Shown: piece by piece, positions 1-11,194 of the stretch
How positions within the stretch are numbered: the stretch's first letter is position 1
Layout of the letters: each line of letters opens with the position of its first letter
From: Lepeophtheirus salmonis
Taxonomy: Eukaryota; Arthropoda; Copepoda; Siphonostomatoida; Caligidae
Direction: 5' to 3'
Assembly: GCF_016086655.4 (NCBI RefSeq)
Contig: NC_052137.2
Coordinates: 33,810,007-33,874,006 of the forward strand
Length of the DNA: 64,000 nt
Position numbers and translations under genes: made by a program
The notes under the pieces: generated by a model
The model's database searches: none
What the model was told of the DNA's origin: nothing
What the model saw: the letters and a program-made list of their open reading frames with translations, nothing else

Positions 1-410
1 AAATGCAACTATTCATTGTTATTATTACCTATGTGTCCTTTGTTAGAGATAAAGCTACAATTATACATATCCAAAATGTTGTGTCAGTTCTTATTTATGA
101 ATGAAGACTCCATTTTTGTCCATTTCAGTCTCCGTCCGGTCCAGTTCACTCCTGCATATAAGTATCCTAATATTTATAAAGTTCGCTCACTCAACTTTAT
201 TTCTTCTTCTTTAAATCAGCCCAAAGTCTGGAGTGTATGAACTCAGATTATACAAGTATGCTACTTGTTACTTATGTTCCACTTGATTGAGTGAGTATGT
301 TATTTAACCTGTTGGTTCATGAGGCTTGCAGGAAAAGATGGTGCTTGTATATTAGCTGTAATTCGTATTCTTCAAAAAGTGAAAAAAACAAACAAAAAAA
401 ACACTCTTTT
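1..410. other. AT-rich sequence, no gene recognised
   Basis: Short open frames occur here but none shows a motif or composition that stands out from the background. No repeat terminus was recognised. Confidence 0.4.
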
Positions 411-414
411 CTGA

Positions 415-781
415 TGTTCAAATGGTCTAAAATAGTGGCGTTGCTTGAAGTAGTATATCCTGAATGCAAAAGTGCAGATGAGATGTTCTATAACAATACA
501 GCTGTTTACACTGTCTTCAGCAATTTTGCAAAATCTGGTATTTATACGAACAAAAAGACAATAGAGCACCCAAGAAAAACGTCCACGAGAGATGACACCA
601 TGATGAAGCTGACTGTTTCAAGATCTCTCACTATTTCCTGCCAAAAAATGGGATTAATTTCATTCGAAAAGACTCAGTACTATTTCACGCCGTTTGACTA
701 AATCGGTCAATTTTTGTTTTATTTCAGAAAACATTCCTTTTCTGCTAAAAATAGGAGGTCTTAAACTTTTGCAAATGACTG
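415..781 (+). mobile_element. Internally deleted Tc1-like transposon remnant
   Basis: The plus strand encodes a Tc1-type N-terminal paired-like DNA-binding region: a start near KIVALLEV, a helix-turn-helix around YNNTAVYTVFSNFAKSG, a TNKK linker and the HPRKTSTRDD segment that usually reads GRPRKT in Tc1 transposases. The frame ends at about 701. The catalytic DDE domain is missing, so the copy cannot be autonomous. The 3' flank ends with CTTAAACTTTTGCA followed by AATGACTGTA, which is typical of Tc1 inverted termini; the matching left terminus was not found. The family call rests on motif recognition. Confidence 0.72.
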
Positions 782-837
782 TACCTACATGTGTTGTCCT
801 TGAAGGTAAATGTAACTAGGGAGGTACAAAGGTTGGA

Positions 838-1035
838 TTTCGGTATGAAAATCCTAGACCCGTCTTAGACCGTTAATATTTTTATTGGACCCTAATAATT
901 TGGTCCTTTTAGGAAGTTCGGTCTCAAAGAAACATTTGCTTCTGGATTAGTCTGATTTTAGTCCGAAAGAAAAAAAAATGTTCTGGAACGGTCTAATATA
1001 AAAATTGGTCTAAATCGGTCCTAAAGCATATGGTT
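838..1035. repeat. GGTC-rich dispersed repeat, copy 1
   Basis: The segment contains many GGTC/GACC half-sites (CTAGACC, TTAGACCG, TTGGTCC, TTCGGTC, CGGTCTAA). Related copies lie at 10259-10430, 19480-19930, 48690-48750 and 50170-50290. The order of motifs (AAAATCCTAGACC, then GGACC, then TTTGGTCC, AGGAAGTTCGGTC) is shared with the 10.26 kb copy, so this is a family and not chance. No coding capacity. Probably a non-autonomous DNA transposon; superfamily unknown. Confidence 0.6.
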
Positions 1036-2145
1036 ATCTTTATAGTACCATGCAACCTTTTTTACTAAAATAAACGGTAGGGGTGAAACCCTAAAATCAG
1101 TTGGCTGTTAGCCAATTCTTCCCATTTACCCGAACGATTGTTGAGAATGTTTTGCACATAAAGATAAAATATATATAGTGATGATTTGAAGAATGAGTTG
1201 AAAAATAAATAAATAGTTGACCAAAACTAAAGTAATCTAGGGAAAGAGCGGTCAAGGTAAAAATAAACAATTCAATCTAAAAATAAGGAATACTATGCTC
1301 CTAACGTAGTCACCCTTATTCTTCTTTTTTCACTAGGGGGAGACTCATTCCTTCAGGAGTGGGGACAAAAAATTATATTCAATTAAAGCCAACTTTTCGG
1401 ATGCATGAATATCTTTTAAGAAATCTTGAATTTTCTTTTTTATTTCCAGCCAAACTCCGTCAAGCAATAGTTATTTAACCTGTTATGTTGATTAAGTACA
1501 GTTTTAAGGTCACAAAAAGGTCATAGGTCACAAAAAAGGTCAACTTCTTATAAATTTTTATTTGAGTATGTGTATTATGGTGTACAATTTCTAGTGTGAT
1601 CTGTTAATTCGATACGTTGTTCTATTTAAAAAAAACACGTTATGTTTGTAAAGTTCCGGTCTTCAAAGGGCGTTTTTTTTATCTTTATAGTAATTTGAAA
1701 ATAACTTCTTTAATGACATTCTTTATTTGTAAAGGGATTCAGAAGTCTCAATTTTAAAGTTATGTTGCTAAAATTACGAAATTTTATTAATTTCCTTTTC
1801 TCATGGATTGAGATCGAAAAGGAAATTTGGTCTTGGAACGAGTCTCAACCCTAGTGAATACCTAATAAATATGTATGCTCAACTCTATTGTAAATTTTAA
1901 AATTTTTATTATATTGTGAGCAATGTAATTTGATGTATCATCTTAAAGGCTAGATTTGCATCATTTTAGTTCTATGTTTGAGTGACTTGTATATACAATC
2001 TTTGAGGAAGGAGTCTTGGCATTGAAGATAATATTTTGTAGGCATTGTTGTCTTTTACATGTGTGTCTTTTAATGACTTCAATAAGCAGTGAAGCCTACA
2101 ATAACGAGTGTTCAAGATAAAGTTTTAGGAAATTGTTGCTAATAT
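1036..2145. other. AT-rich spacer
   Basis: No coding signal, repeat terminus or RNA gene recognised. It holds several homopolymer runs and short GGTC-like stretches only. Confidence 0.4.
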
Positions 2146-2150
2146 AAGAG

Positions 2151-2491
2151 CAGAAGTATCTGCAGGAGGTGGGCTGGAGGGGCTGTAGCCCACCTTAAAA
2201 TTAACTTTTGCTTTTTCTTTAAAAAACAAATGTTTTTTAAAAAAAAAAAAAATAGTTTTTTGTTGAATAACCATGGATTTTTGATTTTTTTTTCTTCCAG
2301 AAATCTTGTATTTTAAATTTTTTATGAACTGCTGTAGATTTTTGAAATTTTAATTTTTTGTGAATAGCTATGGATTCCAAAAAATTAGTTGTCTTGTGAA
2401 TAGCAATGGATTTTTGAAAAAAATCCAAAAACAAAGCCTCAACCCTCCAAAAAATAAACATACATATATAATAATCCTACAGACGCCCCGG
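2151..2491. mobile_element. GGGGCGTC inverted-repeat element, copy 1 (AAGAG target duplication)
   Basis: The left end reads CAGAAGTATCTGCAGGAGG and the right end, reverse-complemented, CCGGGGCGTCTGTAGG: degenerate inverted ends of the consensus CAGGGGCGTCYGCAGG. The direct 5-bp repeat AAGAG flanks both ends (2146-2150 and 2492-2496). Just inside the left end is GGCTGGAGGGGCTGTAGCCC, which can fold on itself. The rest is T-rich with degenerate 50-60 bp subrepeats containing GTGAATAGCTATGGATTTTT. No transposase. Confidence 0.72.
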
Positions 2492-2496
2492 AAGAG

Positions 2497-3130
2497 TTTA
2501 TCCTTGATAATTATGCATGGATTTGTAATATATTTAATGTAAATACATACATAATACTTAATTCACATAAAAATTAAAGTCATAAAGAAAAACCTGTGAT
2601 AAATTACAAATGTGTTATCTAATCAATGTGAGGAAAGTTCTTGTATATTTAAATGTTAAATTCACTTTTTGTGAATGTGTATATAAAAAAACTTCATAAA
2701 GTACAGCACAAATAGATACGTCCTATGAACAAATATCCAAGCAAATGATTCTATTTATAGATGCACAAAAATTATTTATATAAATATACACTTTTCGTAA
2801 AAGTGATTCAAATATAGAAATTAGCACTTATTTCGAGTTAACCTATTACATTAATGTAATATATTTATCAAAGTATTTAGTGCATAACAAAGATATGGAA
2901 CTCAATGGACCAACTGCTACATTAAATCCTCTTAAAACCCTGGACATTAATTTATATTTAGAGTTTGTTACGTCTTTCGTCAGTAGTAGGCGTATAGTAT
3001 ATACATAAATATATATTCAAAGAAAAAGATCCCACTCTAGAGGGGTTTGAAATTTCCTCTTCAAATATTTAAAAACTAAAGGGATACATTGTGTAAAGAG
3101 TATTTGTGTGTGTATAGTAATACATACCTC
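2497..3130. other. AT-rich spacer
   Basis: No gene, terminal repeat or RNA gene seen. Confidence 0.4.
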
Positions 3131-3280
3131 AATAACATACAAATTTACGCTCTACTTTTTTTGTCTTCTATCGATATGCTTATTTCTTTTTCTTTAATGA
3201 GTGTTGAAGGGTTAAATTAGAATTAGTTTTTTCTACGCTGTGAACAACTACTAATAGTTTTTGAACAATAATCAGAGGCA

Positions 3281-3722
3281 TCTGACGGGGGAGGGCTGGA
3301 GGGGCTGTACCTTCTACCCAAATTAAGGAATTTTTGCTTTTTAATAGAAAATGTAATATATCAATTTTTTTAAATATAATAAGTGAAATTTAATTTAGTT
3401 TTTGAAATAAATTTTCAAATAATTTGAAAATTTTTGCAAAAATTTAATTTTCTGTAAATAAGTATGACTTTCTATAAAAAAAATTACAAAAAAAATTTAA
3501 TATTAGAAATTTTTTTTCCAAAAGAACTACATTTTTGAATTTGTATTCCAAAAAAACTACTTTTTTGAATTTTTATTTCAAAAAACAAATTTTTTGAATT
3601 TTTATTCAAAAAAATCTTATTTTCTGGGAATAAAATGAATTTTTTAAATTTTTTTCCAAAAAATATAATATTCAGAATTAAATTTTTTTCCTAAAAATTA
3701 AATTTCATGTGAATAACTTAAA
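3281..3722. mobile_element. GGGGCGTC element, copy 2 (right end not found)
   Basis: The left end CAGAGGCATCTGACGGGGGA is followed by GGGCTGGAGGGGCTGTA and the AAATTAAGGAATTTTTG segment seen in other copies. The interior is a run of degenerate TTTTTTGAATTTTTATTCCAAAAAA subrepeats ending near GTGAATAACTTAAAA. No right terminus is visible, so this copy is truncated or its end has decayed. Confidence 0.6.
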
Positions 3723-4438
3723 ACCAAGGCCCAAAACTAATAAAATATACTTTAAAGAGTTCCATAATATCCTGTGAAAAAATTGAAATGCCTACTGATT
3801 GTGGCTCTTTCCTATCTCACGGGTTAACCTCACTTAAAATAAATATACAGTGTAGTTTTTTAGTCAGTAATCAATTTTTCTCCTTCTTTTACACTTATCA
3901 ATGTTCTGAACGTTAATTGGTTGAATTAGACTCAGCTCTAGTTAAGCTGTGAACAATTTCCATCAATTATTAAGCTATAAATCAATCGTAAAGAAGAATT
4001 GGTTACCAACTTATTTTAGCCATTTCTTTTGTTTCTTTTTGGAGGGAAAGTTGAGAGAAACAATAAAGGTAACGTTGTGTTTGTATTTCGCCAATTTTCC
4101 CCAAATGTGAGTATTTTACATTGTGAATAGTCGTATTACAAAATCATTGTGTTATCTAACTGATACTAAAAATTAGAAGAATTAGCCTTTTTTCTGTTTC
4201 TTTTAGGAGGAAAGGTTGTGGGATACAATACAAGTGGGAATGACGTCATGACGTATATATCATACATTAAAATATCTTTATATACGTTTGTAAATTGTCA
4301 GCATTTAAAAAAGAACGGAAAATCAAAATGGTAACCCTGACAATTTGAATAATATTTTTGAGAAGAGGAGCTTAGCATGTCTCACTTCTGCAGGAATTAC
4401 TCCGTTTTCAATTCTCAATTCTACTTTGAGTCCAACAA

Positions 4439-4575
4439 AAGGGACGTCAGCAGAATTATATTTATATATTTTTATTTTATGGGAGGAGAATATTCAATTT
4501 TTTTCGTCAAAAGCAAAAATTCCTAAATTTGGGGAGGGCTATAGCCCCTCCAGCCACCCCCTGAGGACGCCCCGG
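4439..4575. mobile_element. GGGGCGTC element, copy 3: shortest copy with both ends (137 bp)
   Basis: Left end AAGGGACGTCAGCAG; right end CTGAGGACGCCCCGG. The 5-bp duplication AACAA flanks it at 4434-4438 and 4576-4580. The interior includes TTTGGGGAGGGCTATAGCCC followed by CTCCAGCC, the mirror of the left-end motif in other copies. It sits inside repeat A: joining the flanks restores GAGTCCAACAA followed by the ACTTACC segment found in the next repeat A copy at about 5690. Confidence 0.75.
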
Positions 4576-4710
4576 AACAAGGACTTACCCTAATAACTCT
4601 CAACAGTTCGTGGTTACACTTAATACTTTGAATTAGATGTTATCTCCAAAAGTAATGATAACAACTTCAGAAAACACTCTTCAGATTGCCAACAAAATTA
4701 TAAAATCGAA

Positions 4711-5454
4711 CGCTAAAAAATGCTTAATATTTGCAATCCCATTTCCGTTCAATAGAGAATGAGGTCAAAAAATAGTATATTTCAATCGAATGTAAACAAG
4801 CTTATTAAAATATACATGCATAATATCTATGTAAATGCGTATATTTTAATTTGATTGAATTTGCATTTTTACAAAAAAAAAAAATATTATAATTATAAAT
4901 GATATGATGTAATATTTTTCACTTTTTATGTTATGTAGGTATTTAGTTAAAAAAGTATGTATTTTTTTAAAACTATTTGAAGGTAATTTGCACACATCAA
5001 TATTGCTATTGCTTTTATTTATGTATGCGTATACTTTAATTAGTTATATCTATCAGTCTATTGATATAATATAAGGATAAACATTTCTACAAAAGATTGA
5101 ATGTGTTTTCTAAAAATAACCGAACAAAGAAGGATTTAAAAATAACCCAAGTGTGTGGGGGAAAGATATTAAGGTAAAATTCCATTCAAGCATAGAAATA
5201 CTTTATGGCCATATGATCAATTTTGTAGATAGTTTTTTTGCTATATTTATGCATCTTGAAAGCATTTTAATCAGGCAAATAAGAGAGAAGATTTGTATCT
5301 TGCAATTCATGATATTCAAGTCATCAGTAGACAATGCCTAGGTTTAATTGTTATAATCATGTTTCAAAAAGGAAGGATTTTTTTTTATGTTTACAAGTGA
5401 TAAAAAAAATAATATACAGCCAAATACGAACAAAAGCAATTTATTCACAATACT
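4711..5454. other. AT-rich spacer
   Basis: No gene or repeat boundary recognised; poly-A and poly-T stretches only. Confidence 0.4.
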
Positions 5455-5800
5455 CTGATTATCTCTTAGGATTGCATTGCGAATAGTCGTATTAAAAAAT
5501 CATTGTAGGATCTAACTGATACTATAAGTTAGGAAGAATTGAGTTTTTTTCTGTTTCTTTTTGAAGGAAAGGTTACGTGATACAATAACAGTAATTATGA
5601 CATAATGTATGTATCTTACAGTTAAAATATATTTGTATAGAGTTGTGACTCGTAAGCATTTTGAGCATTTTAAAAATGAGCTCTGAGTTCAGCAACTACT
5701 TACCCTTAGAGCTCATCAGTATTTCCCTACCACTCGTGGTTACACTTAAGATTTAGAATTATATGTTCTCTCTTACAGAATGAAGGAATAATAACAAGAT
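5455..5800 (+). repeat. Repeat A, copy 2 (partial)
   Basis: It shares GCGAATAGTCGTATTA, AATCATTGT, ATCTAACTGATACT, TTTTCTGTTTC, GGAAAGGTTACGTGATACAA and CTCGTGGTTACACTTAA with the copy at 3130-4710, in the same order and orientation. The section equivalent to 4320-4430 is mostly missing. Confidence 0.6.
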
Positions 5801-5899
5801 CTTTGACCCATGACTAGGGATTCTCACGGGAGCACACGTGCGTTTCTGAGCATTTCAACAACAAAAAGTTCAAAACTGATAAAATTCATGAGATATATG

Positions 5900-6570
5900 T
5901 TTTTTTGGGATACTGATTCAGAAAATCAAATAAAAATTATGAAATTTCAAATTCTTAGCATATTTTAGGGGATGCTATTGGAGTTATTTAAATGTTTGAG
6001 CATGATCCCATTGTCTCTCCAGCAATTTTTTTTTGTCTCATGTCAAAATTTGAACTCTTAACTTTCTCTATGCAAAAAAATGAAAGTCAAGACGTATCTA
6101 AAAGTGCTCTTTGTGCCGAATAACGAAGGCAAAGTTTTTGGAACGCGCGTATTTAAACTCTACAAACTTTGTAATACAAATTAGAATAAAAAATTGTAAA
6201 AAAACAAAGAAGCACAGGCACAGTAAATTTAAATTTATCGTTAGTTGATATTGAGAATAAGCTTATGTATTTTGAATGAATAAATGACCAGAGATGAGAT
6301 CCAAGATCTCAGGGCAAAGTACGCTAATAAATCTGATGGTGCGCCGTATTTATCAGGATTAGCGCTGTGAGACCATCCGTTGGGGTCAGACCATCATTAC
6401 TGACATTTTTCTGATTAAAAAAAAAAAAAACAAACATTTTCATGTTGACTAAAGCTCAAAAGTTGAGCTTTTTCAGGAAAATGAATGGTGCAAAACAGCA
6501 CCATCACCACGGAATTTCAATTTTTAAAATACAGATTCTAAATCAGTATCCAAAAAACATAGAATCACAA
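5900..6570. repeat. Candidate inverted repeat (arms about 60 bp visible)
   Basis: The segment around 5905-5960 (ATATGTTTTTTTGGGATACT, then GATTCAGAA and AAATTTC) matches the reverse complement of 6505-6565 (ATGTTTTTTGGATACT, GATTTAGAA, GAAATTCC). The intervening 540 bp has no coding signal. It may be a decayed foldback element. Element ends are not defined. Confidence 0.45.
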
Positions 6571-6959
6571 GTTTTCATAAAAATCTACCATGTTTGAAAT
6601 TCTTGCCCATGACCTTTCACCGCCCACTAATTAAAGTTTGATTTATCTACATATAAAGGACTTTGCATAAGGGAGATGACGTCTGTAGTTTTAAGGGATA
6701 ACTTTTTAAATCCTTTCCTTTTCCGCTGTAGTTACATATTACTCTGTTTTCAAAACTTTCCCCTCTTATTTTAAAATACTATTGCTCTAGTAAGTGAAGA
6801 AAAAGCTTCTTTATAAGAAAAAATAAATTAATCGATGTTTACGTCGTCTTTTGACTGACTCAATTTCCCATTGTCATCAACTATCTTTTTTTGAGAAACT
6901 CCTCATTCTCGCCCTTACTGCCGACGTCGTTCATAGATACCCATAAGATCGGCATTAGA

Positions 6960-7230
6960 GTTGTAAGAAATAGGCCCTGTCGGTATGTAAAAATATAAGA
7001 AACTGAAAAGTACTGGGTTACCCTCACAATTTGAAGAATTTTTGGGAAAAGAGGAGATTAGCTGTCATGACTTTTTATTAGATCCGTTGCGAGTTAGGAA
7101 ATAAATACAAATCCCACTTTAGCAAGGACATAGATAGAAATGACTCCGAAGTAATTTCTAAATTCTACTCTGAGTTCAACGACGACTTATATTTAAAACT
7201 CCATTTACCAATCCTCAATGTAATCTGAGT
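6960..7230 (+). repeat. Repeat A, copy 3 (partial)
   Basis: It contains GGGTTACCCTCACAATTTGA, GAGGAGATTAGCTGTCATGA, CTTTTTATTAGATCCGTTGC, AAATCCCACTTTAGCAAGGA and AATTCTACTCTGAGTTCAAC in the same order as other copies. Confidence 0.6.
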
Positions 7231-8129
7231 CATTCAATAGCCCATAAATTAGTGATTACTTAGACGTTCTTGCTTCAAGAATTAAATAACACTTACAACA
7301 CTTTGGCATAAAACAAAAAAAAAAATACCTGTAGATTTTGCCAAATTAACGTTCAGAACACTTATAAAAAAGTGAAGAATGCTTAAAATTTAATTATAAA
7401 CCAAGTAATTTAATATCTATATACAATAATGTATAATGTGTTTTAAAAAAATAGGGAAATTTAGCTGCCTCTCATACTTCATTTAAAATAACTTATAAAG
7501 ATCTTTTAAATGATGACACATTAAATAGGATCAGACTTCTGGTTGACACTTGAGATCAGGATGAATTTAATTTTACATTATTAACGGATTCAAAATTCAA
7601 TTGCATACTGTGACCATATACTAGAATCTATCCGGCTGAAAATTTAGTTGAGAGGAAGAGCTGTTAAATGAAACTAAAAGAAATATTCTTGGCTCCTGGG
7701 ATCTGACCCAAAATGATACTAACGTTGATTCTTCTTTAGTAATGACAATATTTAGTTACCTGTCTTGATCCTGGAACCTAAAATTTAGGATCAACTTCTC
7801 TGACAGTTAGTCACATAGTCGTCTTCGACGTTACAACTGCCTTGGCTACCGTTGAATAGGAGCTGTGGGGGTTTCCATCATGATGGCCACTATGGTCAGC
7901 CGTAGTTAGACTTGCGACGGAGTTCTTCTGCTAACTCCAGAACTTCCTTAATTTTGTACAGTATATGTCATAAGTCCTTGTACACTTTTACTTAAAGAAA
8001 GAGAAATCTAGGCTTAAATTTAATGATAAAAAATATTAAAAAGGAGATTAAAGATATTTTAATTTATTTTATTCTTCAAAATTCCGCTCTCGGGCATAAT
8101 TCAGAGCTCCAGGGGGGTTAGAAACTTAC

Positions 8130-8608
8130 CATAAACTTTCCTGATTGTGTCTGCCAGAATGTTGGCCAATCCTTCTCCACCTTGGCCTTCATGACCTCTA
8201 CGCTGTTGTAGTGGGCGTTTGTCCTTTTCTCTACGGCGCCCCACACGTAGTATTCAAGTGGCTGAAGGTTGGAGGAGTTGGGCGGCCACATCTCCTTGTA
8301 CCAAAATCCTTTCGCCCCTAATTTGTTTTCAAATATTTTTGGGTAACTTTAGATGTGTGGCACGGTGCTCTGTCCTGTGTCCCTACCCATTTTCTAATGC
8401 CGTAGGTTGCGTTGAGGGTGGAAAACACCTTCTTGGCCATGATAATTTTATATTCATTGGTCTTCAAGGTCTCTGTAATCCACACCGGTGGAAATGCAGT
8501 ACCGTCTGAACCAACGATACCGAGAATCATGGCATTGGCTGGGTGTTTCGAGCCCCCGATAAATTTTACCTCGGGAGGGGTTTCTTTGGGGTTTTGGCGA
8601 TGTACCAA
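8130..8608 (-). pseudogene. Catalytic half of a mariner-like transposase (copy 1)
   Basis: The minus strand reads GIVGSDGTAFPPVWI, then TQDRAPCHTSK around the second catalytic Asp, then after a frameshift at about 8318 it continues GFWYKEMWPPN, QPLEYYVWGAVEKRTN and WPTFWQTQ to a stop near 8120. The third catalytic position reads Glu (PLEY) where the sister copy has Asp (PLDY). Upstream the first catalytic Asp of the usual FSDEK has become Val (FSVEK). The enzyme would have cut and pasted its own element by the DDD/E RNase H-like mechanism; this copy is dead. Confidence 0.72.
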
Positions 8609-8884
8609 AGACTACAGGAGTTGTTGACTGGGTCGACTGTGAAATTTTTTCAACTGAAAAAATGAGGACTTTTCTATTGGGTTTCTTCAATTTATTAAGG
8701 AGGATCCTCGATCGTTCCAGCCTCTTTTGGCTGTGTAAAGCCGCCAAATCCTGAAATTTTGTGTCACTCTAGACTTGAGGCCCAAATCTTCCTTAACGAT
8801 GCACAGCCGTTTCGTGAGCCCTGAGGTCCATTGCCATTGGGCAGATGTCGCAAAAGTTTGCGACTATCTTTTCCTTCACATTCC

Positions 8885-9121
8885 TTATGAGACCTTCTGT
8901 ACAGACCGATTTTGGTCTTCCCAATCTGTGTCGATCAGGATAGGATTCGGTTTTATTGTAAAGCTCCTTGGCGTTGCATAAAGTGTTCTATTGATTCCGA
9001 AGTTACGTGCAATTTCGTAGGGATTTTCACGGTTTTTTTTTGCGTGCAACGAAGTTTTTTCATTTCTGTATTTTGGAGCTCTTAAAATACCTACGGCTGA
9101 TTTTATTTCTTCAATAAACAC
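8885..9121 (-). pseudogene. N-terminal DNA-binding region of the same mariner-like transposase
   Basis: The minus strand reads EIKSAVGILRAPKYRNE and then PYEIARNFGINRTLY, the recognition helix of the first helix-turn-helix. It is followed by a degenerate second HTH in other frames towards 8750. The start lies near the right terminus, as expected for this family. Confidence 0.6.
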
Positions 9122-9705
9122 CTAAGGAAACTGTTTTCTTTATTATTTATCCCTTTTTATGAAATTTTCGCGACATTTACACGTTATTATCTTCATAAAA
9201 ACCAACAAGGACTTATGCTGCATACGGTAGATAAGGATCTTACTTACATCTTCATCCTTCCAAAGGTTTTTGAATTTGTGGCCATTGATCAAGCTAATTA
9301 CAACATGTTCACGTTTTATTTCCATTTTTGCTCGTAACTTAGTGCAAGAAACTCCAATTTCGTCCAAAGTCAGCTGATTAAAAAAATTTTGTTATCCTTT
9401 TTGACGAACTAGAACTTTAATGGTTGTATTAAACGCACTTTTCATAAACTGTGTTTTAAACGTATTAGGGAAAAAATACCTTTTTGTCCTAGTGTCATCA
9501 AGTCAGATCCCAGGGGCCAGGAATGGTGCATGTAGTAAATCTGGCAGCTTCTCATCTCGACTAAAGTTTCAGCCGGATATATTTTGGTCACAGCATGCAA
9601 TTTAATTTTGAAACTGTTAATAATACAAAATCAACTTCATTCTAATCTCAAGGCCAATGTGGCATCATTTGGCATATCTAGTTAAGATCTTTTAAATGAA
9701 GTATG

Positions 9706-10258
9706 AATTGACTTTGTAGGGTTTTAAAGTAATGACCAATTTTCTTGGTTAGGTAATTTTTCTGCGTTTTTTATTACGTTTTTACACTGTAGTATATACA
9801 AATTTTCTTTTGGAGTTTCGAATTATATATGGACTTTAAAGCAATATTTTTGTTAAAACCAAAGTGTTGTTTTAATGCGAATTTAACTGTAATTGAAAGT
9901 CAGTGAACTCACATACTAGTGAGTTAAATGGAGTCTAATTGATGTAAAATAAATGTACATTATAATTAATTTAAAAATAAAAATATTATTTTACTTCCTT
10001 GAAAAAAAAGACAAAATCTAAAAACTCTGTTCATCAAATCTTTAGAATAGATGTACCCTTTGGATTATTTTGTTTGTTCCTTTTTGAAGGACACGTTTTT
10101 TGTTCAAGCCTTAGTACACATAGATGTACAGATATGTGACTATACCCATGTAAATTGTACAAAGGTAGAAGGCATATGTACAATATAATGCCTGATCCAC
10201 ATAAATATGAATTCAACTTCCTTTATTTAAAATAATGGAAATATATATTGGGATTTAG
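9706..10258. other. AT-rich spacer
   Basis: No gene or recognisable repeat. Confidence 0.4.
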
Positions 10259-10430
10259 TGTTGGGGTTCGGTCTGAAAATCTTAGAACGGTCTGAGACTG
10301 CTATGATTGTTAGTGGACCGAAGTAATTTGGCCCTATAAGGAAGTTCCTTCTAAACAGGTCTAAAAAAACGTCTGTCAGGATTGGTCTCATTCAAAATTC
10401 GGTCTAGACCGAATCCATAGATGAATTGTT
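10259..10430. repeat. GGTC-rich dispersed repeat, copy 2
   Basis: It begins GGTTCGGTCTGAAAATCTTA and ends TTCGGTCTAGACCGAATCC, so the outer GGTTCGGTCT is repeated in inverted form at the right edge. The middle shares GGACCGAAGTAATTTGG and AGGAAGTTC with copy 1 at 838-1035. The TIR-like ends suggest a small non-autonomous element. Confidence 0.6.
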
Positions 10431-10512
10431 GATGACGTCACGTATGTTTCAAAATTGTGTATATCATTATACAATAACGTCATATGAAGTTAAATATCTT
10501 TCTTAGATCATA

Positions 10513-11192
10513 CCGGATGCTGCAAAAAAGTCTTTACACTTTGTTTTTGATACATAAATCAAAGTTTTTTTGAATGAGTATAAATGTTACGGTCTAATAC
10601 TAAAAATAAACCAAAAAACTAGGTCTTCCTAAGTGTCCTAGAAGCTGAGAAAATGCCATCTGAAATTGAGCAAAGAATTGTGGTCTGTGCACTTTTGAAC
10701 GCTGGCAAGAAACCAACGGAGTTTGCAATGCAGTTGGGGATCTCCAACATAAACTCATACTTGAACGTGGTTTTACAGCTGGATGGTACACTGCACACAC
10801 GTACAAAAAGGTCCAGAAGTGGTTGGAGGACAACTTGCCTTTCTGACCAAAAAAAATGAGGTCCCTTACTCACCAGGTGCCAACCCATTGGACTTCACTT
10901 TTTGGGTGCATGTTGAGTACAAGGCCTGCACTGTCCGTCAACTTAATACCATCACAGTCAACCAGCACTGGGATGCCATGTCTGAGGACTACATCCGTAA
11001 TGAGTACAAGGCCTTCCGTGGCCGCCTGAAAGCCATCATTACTGCCAAAGGGTCTACATCGATTGTTATGGTGGCCAAGACATCATGTTATTTTATTTTA
11101 TTTTATTGACATACCCTGTTACAACTGTTTGCTGAAATCCATCCTGATAAAGTTCTAGATTGAAAGTGTAAATATTTTTTCGCCACAACCGG
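10513..11192 (+). mobile_element. Internally deleted mariner-like element, CCGGATGC-terminus family
   Basis: Inverted ends of about 30 bp: left CCGGATGCTGCAAAAAAGTC then TTTACACTTT; right, reverse-complemented, CCGGTTGTGGCGAAAAAATA then TTTACACTTT. TA flanks both ends. Inside, 10653-10760 encodes an N-terminal HTH (EIEQRIVVCALLNAGKKP, FAMQLGIS). It is joined by deletion to a catalytic part around 10775-10830 (DG then AHT, VQKWLEDNLPF in a shifted frame) and to the C-terminus at 10860-11090. Length is about 680 bp against the usual 1.2-1.3 kb. Confidence 0.78.
10860..11106 (+). pseudogene. C-terminal part of a mariner-like transposase
   Basis: The plus strand reads SPGANPLDFTFWVHVEYKA, where the Asp of NPLDF is the third catalytic residue. 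It continues with WDAMSEDYIRNEYKAFRGRL and KAIITAKGS, the typical helical tail of this group. The stop lies about 85 bp inside the right terminus. The reading frame differs from the N-terminal portion, so no full protein is made. Confidence 0.7.
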
Positions 11193-11194
11193 TA

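Larger units (their letters stand above)
3130..4710 (+). repeat. Repeat A, longest copy, interrupted by two GGGGCGTC elements
   Basis: This long degenerate dispersed repeat has landmarks that recur elsewhere: ATTTACGCTCTACTT near the start, GTTCTGAA and GTGAACAATT, TTTCTTTTGGAGG then ACAATAAAGG, CCTGACAATTTGAA, GAGGAGCTTAGC, AATTCTACTTTGAGTCCAAC and a final GATTGCCAACAAAA. Other copies or parts lie near 5455-5800, 6960-7230, 14515-14600, 16270-16465, 22318-22570, 34080-35180 (split) and 52225-52600. No ORF runs through it. It was present before the elements at 3281 and 4439 inserted, since their flanks continue the repeat. Confidence 0.6.
7973..9213 (-). mobile_element. Mariner-like element, AGTCCTTGTACAC-terminus family, copy 1
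   Basis: The element is bounded by TA dinucleotides (7971-7972 and 9214-9215). The left terminus is AGTCCTTGTACACTTTTACT and the right ends in CAAGGACT. On the minus strand a broken transposase of the Tc1/mariner superfamily runs almost the full length: HTH region near 8885-9121, RKVLIFS near 8650-8700, and catalytic half near 8130-8608. At about 1.24 kb its length is normal for mariners. Several frameshifts are present, so it is inactive. A second family member lies at 37230-38391. Confidence 0.8.
7473..9705. repeat. Foldback element with arms of about 240 bp surrounding a mariner
   Basis: The left arm (7473-7720) and right arm (about 9490-9705) are inverted repeats. Left-arm landmarks in order are CATACTTCATTTAAAA, ATTATTAACGGATTCAAAAT, TGCATACTGTGACCA, ATCCGGCTGAAAATTTAGT and CTCCTGGGATCTGAC. 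The reverse complement of the right arm gives the same series with small changes (for example ATCCGGCTGAAACTTTAGT and CCCCTGGGATCTGAC). The spacer includes 7721-7972, a somewhat GC-richer non-coding stretch, and the mariner-like element at 7973-9213. Target-site duplication not identified. Confidence 0.7.
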
